From NCBI GenBank assembly GCA_024697785.1, contig JAILEU010000125.1, forward strand, positions 1 through 54,100: DNA of 54,100 nucleotides, read 5' to 3'. The position numbers and the translations under genes are program-made. This document shows positions 15,497-24,704 of the stretch, one piece after another. The stretch is from Bacteroidaceae bacterium (GTDB lineage Bacteria > Bacteroidota > Bacteroidia > Bacteroidales > Bacteroidaceae). Below the pieces are notes generated by a model, which saw nothing but the letters and a program-made list of their open reading frames with translations, did no database searches and had not been told where the DNA came from. Numbering within the stretch: the first letter of the stretch is position 1; every line of letters begins with the position of its first letter.

Positions 15497-17140
15497 TTAC
15501 TTAGCCTGCTCGTACTGCAGCGTCTTGGTGGTCTGGTCGCAGACCTCGCTCGGGCCGAAGTACTGGATGGGGCCGGGATAGACGTAGAGCGTCTCCTTCG
15601 CCCACTCGTCGCGCATAGCGGCAAAGGCCTTGAAGGGAGCGCCGTCGAGCTCCACGAGAGCCTTACGGATGACGGGCTTCATCTCGCCGGCACGGCGTTC
15701 CATATTCATCATAGCTGTGATGGGTATGCCACCAGCCACCCACTCGGCGGCGGGGGCTGTGGTGTTGCGCACGCTGCTCATGTAGCCGGTCTTGCCGTCG
15801 GCAATCAGCATGGCGGCGTTGTAGCCCAGGCTGTAGCAGTAGTCGGCATCGAAGTTCGACGGAGCGGCGCAGCGGCCTTCGTAGCCGAAGAAGTGATGCT
15901 GGGTGCTGAACTTGCCCACGTACTTGCCCTCCTTCTTCCAGGCGGCCAGCTTGGTGGCGACCATCTCGGCCAGCAGCTGCTCGGTCTCGATGAGGCTGAC
16001 CTGGACGTTTCCGTGCGGGTCGCGCTCGAGGGCGAGCTGACGGCTGACGCCGGCGGGCAGGCTGTTGAAGATGGCGGCGTTGGCGGCCGTGAGGTGAGCC
16101 TTGATGAAGGCAATCTTCTCGTCGGCGCCGATGGTGTCGAACTCAGCCTGGTTGGCGGCGATGAGGTCGTTGAGCTCGGCGATGAGCTTCTTGATGGCGG
16201 GGATGAACTCGATGAGTCCTTCGGGCACGAGGACGGTACCGAAGTTCATGCCGCGTGCGGCGCGGTCGGCCACGATGCCGGCGATGTAGGTGACGATGTC
16301 GTCGAGCGTCTGGTTCTTGGCCTCGACCTCCTCGCCGATGAGGGTGATGTTGGGCTGAACCTGCAGGGCGCACTCGAGGGTGACGTGGCTGGCGCTACGG
16401 CCCATCAGTTTGATGAAGTGCCAGTACTTGCGGGCTGAGTTGCAGTCGCGTTCGATGTTGCCGATGACCTCGCTATAGGTCTTGGTGGCGGTATCGAAGC
16501 CGAAGCTGGTCTCAATCATCTCGTTCTTGAGGTCGCCGTCGATGGTCTTGGGGCAGCCGATGACCTGCACGCCGGCACCGATGCGCTTGTAGTACTCGGC
16601 CAGCACGCAAGCGTTGGTGTTGCTGTCGTCGCCGCCGATGATGACGAGCGCCTTGATGCCGAGCTGACGCAGGATTTCAAGCCCCTTGTCGAACTGCTCT
16701 TCCTTCTCAAGCTTGGTGCGTCCGGAGCCGATGATGTCGAAGCCACCGGTGTTGCGGTACTCGTCGATGATGTCGGCTGTCAGCTCCATATACTTGTGGT
16801 TGATAAGACCGTCGGGACCCATCAGGAAGCCGTAGAGGCGGCTGGCGGGGTTGAGGCGCTTGATGCCGTCGAAGATGCCGCTGATGACGTTGTGTCCGCC
16901 GGGGGCCTGACCGCCGCTGAGGATGACGCCCACGTTCAGGGGGGCATGGTCCTGCTTGCCGCCTTCGGCAAACGTCACGACGGGCATGCCGTAGGTGTTC
17001 GGGAAGAGGGCCTTGATGGCGTCGTGGTCGGCAGCTGACTCCGTGGCTGCGCCGTTCACGGTGGTAACGTTACCTTTCAATACGGCCGGCAGCTTGGGCT
17101 GATAGGCTGCGCGGGCAATCTGTAATGCACTTTTCTTCAT
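15497..17140 (-). CDS. pfp: Diphosphate--fructose-6-phosphate 1-phosphotransferase (PPi-PFK)
   Basis: A 547-residue long-type PFP that reversibly phosphorylates fructose 6-phosphate with pyrophosphate in glycolysis/gluconeogenesis, in the cytosol. The ATG at 17140 (MKKSALQIARAAYQPKLP) is the standard start; further 5' codons fall in the promoter. LSGGQAPGGHN binds phosphate; GGDDSNT at 169-175 has Asp where ATP-dependent enzymes have Gly, the mark of PPi use; PKTIDGD at 197-203 carries the catalytic Asp; MGRSASH follows. All key residues are present. It is first in a four-gene run with lysozyme, lipoprotein and prmA, an odd mix that suggests convenience of transcription more than shared pathway. 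Confidence 0.95.
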   Translation of the reverse strand: MKKSALQIARAAYQPKLPAVLKGNVTTVNGAATESAADHDAIKALFPNTYGMPVVTFAEGGKQDHAPLNVGVILSGGQAPGGHNVISGIFDGIKRLNPASRLYGFLMGPDGLINHKYMELTADIIDEYRNTGGFDIIGSGRTKLEKEEQFDKGLEILRQLGIKALVIIGGDDSNTNACVLAEYYKRIGAGVQVIGCPKTIDGDLKNEMIETSFGFDTATKTYSEVIGNIERDCNSARKYWHFIKLMGRSASHVTLECALQVQPNITLIGEEVEAKNQTLDDIVTYIAGIVADRAARGMNFGTVLVPEGLIEFIPAIKKLIAELNDLIAANQAEFDTIGADEKIAFIKAHLTAANAAIFNSLPAGVSRQLALERDPHGNVQVSLIETEQLLAEMVATKLAAWKKEGKYVGKFSTQHHFFGYEGRCAAPSNFDADYCYSLGYNAAMLIADGKTGYMSSVRNTTAPAAEWVAGGIPITAMMNMERRAGEMKPVIRKALVELDGAPFKAFAAMRDEWAKETLYVYPGPIQYFGPSEVCDQTTKTLQYEQAK

Positions 17141-17190
17141 TTTGAAACGCTTATTATTTAGTATGAATGATGTATTATCAAAGGGCAAAC

Positions 17191-17239
17191 CTTGAAATTT
17201 CAAGCTGCAAATTTCCCCTTTTTCGGCGAGAATAACAAA
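17191..17239 (-). promoter_or_regulatory. Promoter and leader palindrome of pfp
   Basis: Minus-strand TTTG (17236-17239), 20 bases, GAAATTTG (17208-17215; one mismatch to the -7 consensus). Immediately downstream the 14-base perfect palindrome CTTGAAATTTCAAG (17191-17204) overlaps the expected transcription start and would suit an operator. Confidence 0.5.
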
Positions 17240-17254
17240 TAATTCGTCATTTTT

Positions 17255-17286
17255 CTTGCTTTTCCTCTCGGCTTGCACTATCTTTG
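17255..17286 (+). promoter_or_regulatory. Promoter of the 87-residue protein gene
   Basis: CTTG (17255-17258), 20-base spacer, TATCTTTG (17279-17286), 24 bases before the ATG. Confidence 0.65.
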
Positions 17287-17310
17287 ACGCTGTTTTTAAT
17301 ACTTATCACT

Positions 17311-17574
17311 ATGGCAAGCAGAAAAAACCTGAAGAAAACCGTGAATTTTATCGTTGAGGAAATCGTTGCCGACTGCCTGGTGCAGCAGGCCATCAAGAAC
17401 ACCGACGACCAGAAGGTCGAGGAGGTCCTCGCCGAGGTGCTGGGGGTGCAGAACGAGTTTCTGGCTCGTTGCAGCCACACCGAGCCGAGCAACGCCAAGG
17501 CGTTCTACAAGAAATTCTATGCCGACTTCAACGAAGCTGTCGATGCCATCTACGACAAGATAAAGGCATTCTGA
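17311..17574 (+). CDS. Conserved small protein of unknown function (87 aa)
   Basis: An 87-residue soluble, mostly helical protein (MASRKNLKKTVNFIVEEIVADCLVQQ...). There is no signal peptide or membrane segment. Helices are predicted by eye at about 8-27, 30-50 and 60-85. Proteins starting 'MASRKxLKKxVN' of this size are widespread in Bacteroidales and remain uncharacterised, which I state from memory. The start is the ATG at 17311, backed by a clean promoter. It is divergent from pfp and convergent with the aminopeptidase gene. Confidence 0.8.
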   Translation: MASRKNLKKTVNFIVEEIVADCLVQQAIKNTDDQKVEEVLAEVLGVQNEFLARCSHTEPSNAKAFYKKFYADFNEAVDAIYDKIKAF

Positions 17575-17623
17575 CCCCAAAAGCTCAGGATTCGTCAGCC
17601 AGCATTACATTTTTGACAGGCGT

Positions 17624-17648
17624 GGATTAGCCCCATCGGGCTTAATCC
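17624..17648. terminator. Hairpin in convergent gap
   Basis: GGATTAGCCC-CATC-GGGCTTAATCC folds with a single bulge, 50 bases after the 87-residue gene stop. There is no clear U-tract. A second small hairpin (AACCG...CGGACGGTT, 17745-17764) precedes the aminopeptidase stop. Confidence 0.4.
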
Positions 17649-17771
17649 TCTAAATGGTTTCCCCCTCCCCGTTCGTCCATCCGCAGGGAAAGAAGGGGGA
17701 TAAATGGCTCAGTAGATTAATCTACAGCCTTCTCCCTATATGGCCAACCGCTTAGGCGGACGGTTGCCCGG

Positions 17772-19559
17772 CTATACCTTCTGCGTCTTCCTGCGCAGCC
17801 AGCGTTTTTCGTCGTCGGTCAAGTTGGGAAGGAGACGGATATAGACGTACTCGTTGTAGCTGTTGAGCCAGTCGCGTTCCTCCTGCGTCAGCAGTTCCAC
17901 CACCACGGGCGAGGGGTCGATGTAGGTGCAGGTGAGGGTTTCGAAGCCCAGCCAGTCGCCGAACTCGTTCTTCTCCAGTTCGCGGCAGAGGATGACGTTC
18001 TCGTGGCGTACGCCGTGCATGCCCTCGCGGTAGAGGCCGGGCTCGTCGCTCGTCACCATGCCGGGCAGGATGGCCTGGTCATAGACGTTCTGGCGCAGGT
18101 CCTGCGGACCCTCGTGGACACAGAGCACATGGCCTGTGCCGTGACCCGTACCGTGGCCGAAATTGCGCAACGCCTTCCAGAGCGGGATGCGGGCCAGCAC
18201 GTCGATGTTGGCGCCGCGGGTGCCGCGGGGGAAGACGGCCGTCGCCAGCCCTATCATGCCCTTCAGCACCAGCGTGTAGTCCTCACGCTCAAGGTCGGTC
18301 AGCGGGCCGAGGGGGATGGTACGGGTGATGTCGGTCGAGCCGTGCAGGTAGTGTCCGCCTGAGTCGAGCAGGAACAGGCCTTTGGCGTGTACTTCGCTGC
18401 AGGCCTCGTAGGTTGGCTCGTAGTGGGGCAACGCGGCGTTCTCGCCCCAGGCGGAGATGGGGGCAAAACTCTCTTCGACATACTCGCCCTGGGCGCGACG
18501 CAGCTCTATCTGCTTGTCGGCAACGTCCATCTCGGTCAGACGGACGCCTGCGGCCAGCGACTCCTCCAGCCACTTGAACAGCCTGGTCTGGACGATGCCG
18601 TCCTTCAGATAGGCACGGCGGAAGCCGTTCAGCTCCACGTCGTTCTTGAGGCCCTTCTCCAGGCGGATGGGCGACGGAGCGTTGACAAGCGTCTGGGGCA
18701 GCCGCTCCCTAGCACACTCGTAAAGGGCTTCGTTGAGCGTGTTGCCGTCCACCCAGAGCTTTGTCGAAACCGGCAGACGGCCGATGGCATCCGTGATGGC
18801 GTCATACGGTCTGACCTCGCACCCAATCGCCGCGAGGTGGCGGCCCACGGCCGGAGAGGCGGTCTTCTTCAGATTCGTAAAGAGGATGGCTCTCTCCTTC
18901 TCCACCAGCAGATAGGCGATGACGACAGGCGTGAAGTCGATGTCGGCCGAGCGGATGTTGAGCATCCAGGCCACCTCGTCCAGGCTGTTCACCAGCATGG
19001 CATCACAGCCCCTGCCGGCCAGCTGCCGACGCAGCCACGCCAGCTTGTCGGCTGCGCTACGGCCCGTGTACTGATCGTCGAGCACCCAGATGGGGTCATC
19101 GGGCGTGCCGGGACGGTCGGGCCAGAGTTCGTCGATGAAGTCGGGCCGGTTCACGAGGCGTCCGTTTCGCGGAGCGATGGCCTGGCGATAGTCATTCACC
19201 TCGGCAACGCTCATGCATGAGCCGTCGATGCAGACGACGCCACCCTCGGGGAACTCCTGTCCCAGCCATTCCCACGGCTGCACGGCATCGGGCACACGCA
19301 GCTTGTGAAGCACGAACTCCGTCCCCGCCAGCTCCTTGTCAAACTGGATGAAGTAACGGGTATCCGTCCAGAGTCCGGCGTGGGACGGGGTGATGACCAC
19401 CGTGCCATAAGAGCCCGTAAAGCCCGAGATAAACTGCCGCTGCTGCCAGCGGGCGGGAAGATATTCGCTACTGTGAGGGTCGCTACCGGGGACGATGACA
19501 GCATCCCATCCCTCGCGTTGCATGATCAGGCGCAACGCAGCCAAACGTTCTGAAATCAT
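17772..19559 (-). CDS. pepP: Xaa-Pro aminopeptidase (M24B)
   Basis: A 595-residue aminopeptidase P that removes an N-terminal residue ahead of proline; cytosolic, with no signal peptide. It has the three-domain long form (two creatinase-like N-terminal domains, then the pita-bread fold) seen in eukaryotic and Bacteroidetes enzymes. The dinuclear metal ligands are all visible: D399 (LDSGG), D410 (STDITRT), H477 (GTGHVLCVHEGP), E506 (TSDEPGLY) and E520 (RHENV). The ATG at 19559 gives the expected MISERLAALR start. It is a single gene, with its promoter inside a diverged copy of the 79-bp repeat family. Confidence 0.95.
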   Translation of the reverse strand: MISERLAALRLIMQREGWDAVIVPGSDPHSSEYLPARWQQRQFISGFTGSYGTVVITPSHAGLWTDTRYFIQFDKELAGTEFVLHKLRVPDAVQPWEWLGQEFPEGGVVCIDGSCMSVAEVNDYRQAIAPRNGRLVNRPDFIDELWPDRPGTPDDPIWVLDDQYTGRSAADKLAWLRRQLAGRGCDAMLVNSLDEVAWMLNIRSADIDFTPVVIAYLLVEKERAILFTNLKKTASPAVGRHLAAIGCEVRPYDAITDAIGRLPVSTKLWVDGNTLNEALYECARERLPQTLVNAPSPIRLEKGLKNDVELNGFRRAYLKDGIVQTRLFKWLEESLAAGVRLTEMDVADKQIELRRAQGEYVEESFAPISAWGENAALPHYEPTYEACSEVHAKGLFLLDSGGHYLHGSTDITRTIPLGPLTDLEREDYTLVLKGMIGLATAVFPRGTRGANIDVLARIPLWKALRNFGHGTGHGTGHVLCVHEGPQDLRQNVYDQAILPGMVTSDEPGLYREGMHGVRHENVILCRELEKNEFGDWLGFETLTCTYIDPSPVVVELLTQEERDWLNSYNEYVYIRLLPNLTDDEKRWLRRKTQKV

Positions 19560-19633
19560 ATTGAAAAGTGGTTATTGGTGGTCATGGTGGACGTCGTTCT
19601 CTCCTTTCATCTTGCGAAGGGGTTTTTCGGGGA

Positions 19634-19665
19634 CAAAGATACGGGTAAGTGAGTGAAAAAACAAA
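19634..19665 (-). promoter_or_regulatory. Promoter of pepP (member of the promoter-repeat family)
   Basis: Minus-strand TTTG (19662-19665), 20 bases, TATCTTTG (19634-19641). The spacer (plus strand GTAAGTGAGTGAAA) is nearly that of the 79-bp units at 5617-5810. Confidence 0.7.
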
Positions 19666-19707
19666 AATAATTTCCCCGTTCCCGACAATGAATTGCCAAA
19701 ATCGTAT

Positions 19708-19715
19708 TACCTTTG
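19708..19715 (+). promoter_or_regulatory. -7 element for the barrel-like protein gene
   Basis: TACCTTTG, 19 bases before the ATG at 19735. The -33 region is not recognisable. Confidence 0.5.
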
Positions 19716-19734
19716 CAAAAACATCGGTCACATT

Positions 19735-20769
19735 ATGCAAAAAATACGTTTTCTGATACCCCTCCTCCTGCTCTTCCCCATGGGCACAGCCGCCGGCGAC
19801 GGGGCGCCAGGCAGCCGGTATGTCCGTCATGTGGAGAGTTTCGGTTTCTTTGACAACCGCGAGGTGCAGAGCCCCTACCAGTTCTCGGGTACCTACTTCG
19901 GCACACGCCTCAGCGCAGACTGGGGGCTGCAGCTTGCAGGCAGCACCATCGCAGCCGGCGGCTATGTCGTCAAGGACTTCGGCCAGCGGGGCATCTCCGC
20001 CAGCGACTGGACGCTCTACTACCGCTATCAGGGTTCACGCTTCTCGGGGGCGTTCGGCTCATTCCCCCGCCGTCTGCTGCTTCGCGAGCTGCCCGACGTC
20101 TTTGTCGATGAGGCCCTGCGCTACTACACCCCCAACCTCGGCGGCGCACTCATCCAGTATCAGTCGCGACGCGCCTCCATAGAGCTCTATTGCGACTGGC
20201 TGAGCCGACAGAGCCCCACCGAAAGGGAGATTTTCGAGATTGTCTCCGACGGCGAATGGCTGGTTTCCAGCGCGGTCCGTCTCGGCTACAACGCCCGCCT
20301 CACCCACTTCTCCGTCCGCAAGGGCATCACCCCCGACAAGGTGTACGACAAGCTGATGCTCAACCCCCACCTGACCTACAGCGGTGGAGCCTCCTCGCGA
20401 TGTTACTACAGGCTGACGATGGGGCTCATGACTTCTCTTAACCGCGACCGCACGGACAAGGTGTGGAAATCGCCCTACGGCATGCTCTGCGACGCCACGT
20501 TTGGCATCCCCTTCGCCCGCTCGTCGGCCGTCATCGAGCTGCGCTACCGCGGCTACCACGGCGACCCGCTGATGAGCGACTACGAGCTCTACGGCACCCT
20601 GCTCCATCGCGGCGACCCCTACTACCGCAGTCCCCACTACGACCGCGCCGACGTCTCGGCCATCCTGCTCCGAAACAGCCACGTCGACTGCCGCGTCACA
20701 GCCTCCTTCCATTTCACGGAGGGCGTCATGGACAACTCCCAGCAGATACACGTCCGCCTGTTTTTTTAA
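19735..20769 (+). CDS. Exported barrel-like protein of unknown function
   Basis: A 344-residue protein. The ATG at 19735 is chosen because it begins a signal peptide (MQKIRFLIPLLLLFPMGTAAG); the frame is open slightly further 5' across the promoter. The mature part alternates polar and aromatic residues in strands of about ten (YRYQGSRFSGAFGSFP, YYRLTMGLMTSLNRD, IELRYRGYHGDP) and ends QIHVRLFF, with a terminal Phe typical of outer-membrane barrels. A barrel is therefore likely; the family and substrate are unknown. It is divergent from pepP and followed by an AT-rich gap and recJ. Confidence 0.75.
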   Translation: MQKIRFLIPLLLLFPMGTAAGDGAPGSRYVRHVESFGFFDNREVQSPYQFSGTYFGTRLSADWGLQLAGSTIAAGGYVVKDFGQRGISASDWTLYYRYQGSRFSGAFGSFPRRLLLRELPDVFVDEALRYYTPNLGGALIQYQSRRASIELYCDWLSRQSPTEREIFEIVSDGEWLVSSAVRLGYNARLTHFSVRKGITPDKVYDKLMLNPHLTYSGGASSRCYYRLTMGLMTSLNRDRTDKVWKSPYGMLCDATFGIPFARSSAVIELRYRGYHGDPLMSDYELYGTLLHRGDPYYRSPHYDRADVSAILLRNSHVDCRVTASFHFTEGVMDNSQQIHVRLFF

Positions 20770-20830
20770 ATTTATTACTAAATTATTTAAAAAATATCGC
20801 AGAAATATAGTTTTTGCGAATAGTTTTCGC

Positions 20831-20926
20831 TATCTTTACACGTTCAAACCGCCGCATCTAGCCCTATACATGGGTTAACGGCAAAGAGAACAAATGTTTA
20901 ACCCAAAATCGCGGTCCGGCGACCGC
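20831..20926 (+). promoter_or_regulatory. recJ-recQ promoter and hairpin-containing leader
   Basis: The -7 box TATCTTTA is at 20831-20838; the -33 is weak. The leader of about 120 bases holds TGGGTTAA (20871-20878) pairing with TTAACCCA (20898-20905), then a tight hairpin GCGGTC-CGGC-GACCGC (20911-20926). No U-run follows, so attenuation by termination is unlikely; an effect on translation or stability is possible. Confidence 0.5.
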
Positions 20927-20965
20927 ACACTTTAATTATGCAAACAAACAAAAAAAACATACATA

Positions 20966-22690
20966 ATGAACTACGAATGGATTTATCAGCCTCCCACGCC
21001 CGCTGTGCTCGAGGAGGCGGAGCAGATGTCCCACGAGCTGGGCATCCACTCAGTGCTGTGTCGATTGCTGGTCGAACGTGGCATCCACAGCGTTGAGGAC
21101 GCTCGCCATTTCTTCCGCCCAAGCCTGACACAACTTCACGACCCGTTCCTGCTGGATGGCATGAAGGATGCCGTGAACCGCATCAACCAGGCGCTGGGAA
21201 GAAAGGAACGGATTTTGGTGTATGGCGACTATGATGTCGATGGCACGTCGGCCGTCACCCTGGTCTATAAGTTCTTAGGCCGCTTTACCTCAAACATCGA
21301 CTACTATATCCCCAACCGCGAGGAGGAGGGGTACGGCGTGACGGAACCGGCCATGCAGTATGCCGTAGAGACGAACGTCAAGCTGGTCATCATCCTCGAC
21401 TGCGGCGTCAAGGCCATCCAGGAGATTGCCTACGCCAAGACGCTGGGCATTGACTTCATCGTCTGCGACCATCATGTGCAGGACGACGAGCTCCCGCCCG
21501 CCGTCGCCATCCTCAACCCCAAGCTCAACAATTCGCACTACCCCTGTCCCCACCTCTCGGGCTGCGGCGTGGGCTTCAAGCTGATGCAGGCCTTCGCCCT
21601 CAACAACGGCATCGAATTCAGCCAGCTCATCCCCCTGCTCGACCTCGTCGCCCTCAGCATAGCCTCCGACATCGTGCCCATCACGGGCGAAAACCGCATC
21701 CTGGCCTATCACGGCCTGAAGCAGGTGAACCACAACCCCAGCGTCGGGCTCAAGGCCATCATCGAGGTGTGCGGACTGTCGGGAAAGGAGCTCTCCATCA
21801 ACGACCTCATCTTCAAGATCGGTCCGCGCATCAACGCCTCGGGACGCATCCAGACGGGTAAGATGGCGGTCGACCTGCTCACGCAGACCGACTACCACCA
21901 GGCCCTGACACTCGCGCGGCAAATCGACTCGTTCAACGACACCCGCAAGGACCTCGACAAGGCCACCACCGAAGAGGCTAACATCATCGTTGACAAGTTG
22001 GAAAACCTGGCCGACAAGCACTCCATAGTCCTCTATAACGAAGAGTGGCATCGCGGCGTCATCGGCATCGTCGCCAGCCGCCTCACCGAGGTGTTCTTCC
22101 GCCCGTCGGTGGTGCTCTCCAAGACCAACGGACTGGCTTCGGGCTCTGCGCGTAGTGTGGCGGACTTCGACGTCTATAAGGCTATCGAGAGCTGCCGCGA
22201 CCTGCTGGAGAACTTCGGCGGACACCCCTACGCCGCGGGGCTCTCCATGAAGGAGGAGAACGTGCCGGAGTTCATCCGCCGCTTCGAGGACTATGTCTCC
22301 GAGAACATCCTGCCCCGCCAGACAAAGCCCATCCTCAACATCGACGCCGAGCTGCCCTTCCGCCATGTCAGCATGAAGCTCTACCGCGACCTGCGCCGCT
22401 TCGAACCCTTCGGCCCCGACAACCCCAAGCCCATCTTCTGCACCCGCAAGGTCTATGACTACGGCACCAGCAAGGTGGTCGGGCGCAATCAGGACCACAT
22501 CAAGCTGGAGATGGTCGACAACGACTCTCTCCGCGTCATGAACGGCATCGCCTTCGGACAGAGCGAACAGGCACGCTTCATCAAGTCAAAGCACCCCTTC
22601 GACATCTGCTACACGCTCGAGGAGAACACCCACAAACATAACGAAATCCAACTGCAGATCGAAAGCATCAGACCGTCGGAACCAGAGTGA
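20966..22690 (+). CDS. recJ: Single-strand-specific exonuclease RecJ
   Basis: A 574-residue 5'-3' single-strand DNA exonuclease acting in recombination and mismatch repair, cytosolic. DHH-family motifs are intact: DYDVDGTSA from D88, the metal ligand in ILDCGVK, and DHH at 168-170 (CDHHVQDDELPP), followed by GVGFK and the DHHA1 segment with NASGRIQTGKMAV and GG(H)PYAAG. Length is normal. Its stop codon overlaps the recQ start by four bases (GTGA), so the two are translated in tandem. The pairing of a RecQ helicase with RecJ matches their joint work in end resection. Confidence 0.96.
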   Translation: MNYEWIYQPPTPAVLEEAEQMSHELGIHSVLCRLLVERGIHSVEDARHFFRPSLTQLHDPFLLDGMKDAVNRINQALGRKERILVYGDYDVDGTSAVTLVYKFLGRFTSNIDYYIPNREEEGYGVTEPAMQYAVETNVKLVIILDCGVKAIQEIAYAKTLGIDFIVCDHHVQDDELPPAVAILNPKLNNSHYPCPHLSGCGVGFKLMQAFALNNGIEFSQLIPLLDLVALSIASDIVPITGENRILAYHGLKQVNHNPSVGLKAIIEVCGLSGKELSINDLIFKIGPRINASGRIQTGKMAVDLLTQTDYHQALTLARQIDSFNDTRKDLDKATTEEANIIVDKLENLADKHSIVLYNEEWHRGVIGIVASRLTEVFFRPSVVLSKTNGLASGSARSVADFDVYKAIESCRDLLENFGGHPYAAGLSMKEENVPEFIRRFEDYVSENILPRQTKPILNIDAELPFRHVSMKLYRDLRRFEPFGPDNPKPIFCTRKVYDYGTSKVVGRNQDHIKLEMVDNDSLRVMNGIAFGQSEQARFIKSKHPFDICYTLEENTHKHNEIQLQIESIRPSEPE

Positions 22691-24606
22691 CCTACAGAGA
22701 GATTCTTCATCAGTACTTCGGCTTCGACGACTTTCGGGGCATCCAGGAACCCATCATCGAAAGCATCGGTAGTGGCCGCGACACGCTGGGCCTCATGCCA
22801 ACGGGCGGAGGCAAGAGCATCACGTTCCAGGTGCCGGCGCTGGCCATGCCGGGTATCTGCATCGTCATCTCGCCCCTCATCGCCCTGATGAAAGACCAGG
22901 TGGCGGCGCTGAAAGACCGTGGCATCAAGGCCTGCTCCATCGTCAGCGGCATGTCGCACGACGCCATACTCACCACCCTCGAGAACTGCATCTTCGGCAA
23001 CTATAAGTTTCTCTACATCTCCCCCGAACGGCTCGGTTCCGAGCTTTTCCGCACGAAGGTCGTGAAGATGAAGGTCAGCTTCATCGCCGTCGACGAGAGC
23101 CATTGTATCTCGCAATGGGGCTACGACTTCCGCCCCTCTTACCTCAGCATAGCGCAGATCCGCGACCTGCTGCCCGACGTGCCCGTGCTGGCCCTTACCG
23201 CTACAGCTACGCCCGACGTCGTCAGCGACATTCAACGTCAGCTGCGCTTCCGCGAGGAGAACGTCTTCCGCATGAGCTTCGCGCGGCCCAACCTCATCTA
23301 CGTCGTCCGCGAAACCAACAACAAGGAAGCCGAGCTCATCCACATCCTCAACAGCGTGTCCGGCACAGCCATCGTCTATGTCCGCAGCCGCGACAAGTCG
23401 AAAGAGATTGCCAAACTGCTCTCTTCGCACAACATCAGCTCCACCTTCTATCACGCCGGCCTGAAAGCCATCGAGAAGGACGAGCGCCAGCAGGCGTGGA
23501 CACGAGGCGACATCCGCGTCATGGTGGCCACCAACGCCTTTGGCATGGGCATCGACAAAGCCGACGTCCGTCTGGTCATCCACTACGAGATGCCCGACGC
23601 CCCCGAGTCGTACTTTCAGGAGACCGGACGCGGCGGACGCGACGGAGCCCCGGCCTACGCCGTACTCCTCTATCATCCCAACGACCAGACGAGACTCGCA
23701 CGTCGCGTCAGCGAGAACTACCCGCCAAAGGAGTTCATCCGGAAAGTCTATGACAAACTCAGCTACCACTACGAGATGGCCCTCGGCGACGGCGAAGGCT
23801 GCCGCTACGACTTCCATCTGGAGGAGTTCTGCCACAACTACCACCTGCCCATGATTCAGACGGAGAGCGCCCTGCGTCTCCTCACACAGGCGGGCTACCT
23901 TCTGTACGAAGAAGAGGTGGAGTATGCCTCACGCCTCACGTTCACCGTCCGCCGCGACGAGCTCTACCGCAACTACTCCGAGTCGGCCGACCAGGAAGTG
24001 GTCATCCGTACCCTCCTGCGGCTCTACACCGGCATCTTCACCGACTACGTCTTCATCGACGAGAAATACCTGGCACGCAAATGTGGTTTCGACGACGCCC
24101 GCCTGTTCGAAGTGCTCATCGGCCTCAGCCGTGCACGCATCGTCAGCTATATCCCTGCCCGCCGGACGCCCTCCGTCACCTGGCTTCGCGAACGGGTGGA
24201 CAGCGACCAACTGGTCTTTCCTCCCAGCATCTACGAAGAGCGGAAAATCAGCTACGAAGGACGCATCAAGGCCATGAAGCGCTATGCGCTCAGCCACAAC
24301 ATCTGCCGCAGCCGCCTGCTGCTAAGCTATTTCGGCGAGCAGCAGTCCGTCCCCTGCGGACGTTGTGACAATTGCCGTCGCCGCCTTGCCAACGGGCTCC
24401 GGATGGCCGAATCCGAAGTGATAGCCCAACAGATAACCCACCTCCTTGCCGACGGACAGCTCCATCCGCTCGAAGAGCTCGACACGCTCCCCTTCCCCAC
24501 CGATCAGCTTGACGCCGTCCTCACCAACCTCCTCAGCGAAGAAATCATCCTCCGCTCCCCCACCGCCATCCGCCTAAGCAATCCCCCCACCCCAGCCAAT
24601 CCGTAA
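22687..24606 (+). CDS. recQ: ATP-dependent DNA helicase RecQ
   Basis: A 639-residue superfamily 2 3'-5' helicase. The start is GTG at 22687, overlapping the recJ stop. Walker A GGGKS is at 40-44, the DEAH-type box DESH at 136-139 followed by CISQWGYDFRPSY, and motif VI is QETGRGGRDG. The zinc-binding RecQ C-terminal region shows CGRCDNC near 557-563. After it comes a short winged-helix-like tail with no HRDC domain, so this is the shorter Bacteroidetes RecQ. The last residues (NPPTPANP) run directly into a CCAGATAAT repeat. It works with RecJ to open and degrade DNA ends or stalled forks. Confidence 0.95.
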   Translation: MTYREILHQYFGFDDFRGIQEPIIESIGSGRDTLGLMPTGGGKSITFQVPALAMPGICIVISPLIALMKDQVAALKDRGIKACSIVSGMSHDAILTTLENCIFGNYKFLYISPERLGSELFRTKVVKMKVSFIAVDESHCISQWGYDFRPSYLSIAQIRDLLPDVPVLALTATATPDVVSDIQRQLRFREENVFRMSFARPNLIYVVRETNNKEAELIHILNSVSGTAIVYVRSRDKSKEIAKLLSSHNISSTFYHAGLKAIEKDERQQAWTRGDIRVMVATNAFGMGIDKADVRLVIHYEMPDAPESYFQETGRGGRDGAPAYAVLLYHPNDQTRLARRVSENYPPKEFIRKVYDKLSYHYEMALGDGEGCRYDFHLEEFCHNYHLPMIQTESALRLLTQAGYLLYEEEVEYASRLTFTVRRDELYRNYSESADQEVVIRTLLRLYTGIFTDYVFIDEKYLARKCGFDDARLFEVLIGLSRARIVSYIPARRTPSVTWLRERVDSDQLVFPPSIYEERKISYEGRIKAMKRYALSHNICRSRLLLSYFGEQQSVPCGRCDNCRRRLANGLRMAESEVIAQQITHLLADGQLHPLEELDTLPFPTDQLDAVLTNLLSEEIILRSPTAIRLSNPPTPANP

Positions 24607-24615
24607 AACCCAGAA

Positions 24616-24699
24616 ATTCCAGAAAATCCAGCATTTCCAGATAATCCAGATAATCCAGCCCATCCAGATAATCCAGCCCATCCAGATAATCCATCATCC
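24616..24699. repeat. TCCAGATAA-type tandem repeat behind recQ
   Basis: Imperfect 9-base units (AATCCAGAT) progress into two exact 18-base units (CCAGATAATCCAGCCCAT) and a partial third. They fill the gap between the recQ stop and the DAHP synthase start. Confidence 0.75.
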
Positions 24700-24704
24700 C
24701 CAAT

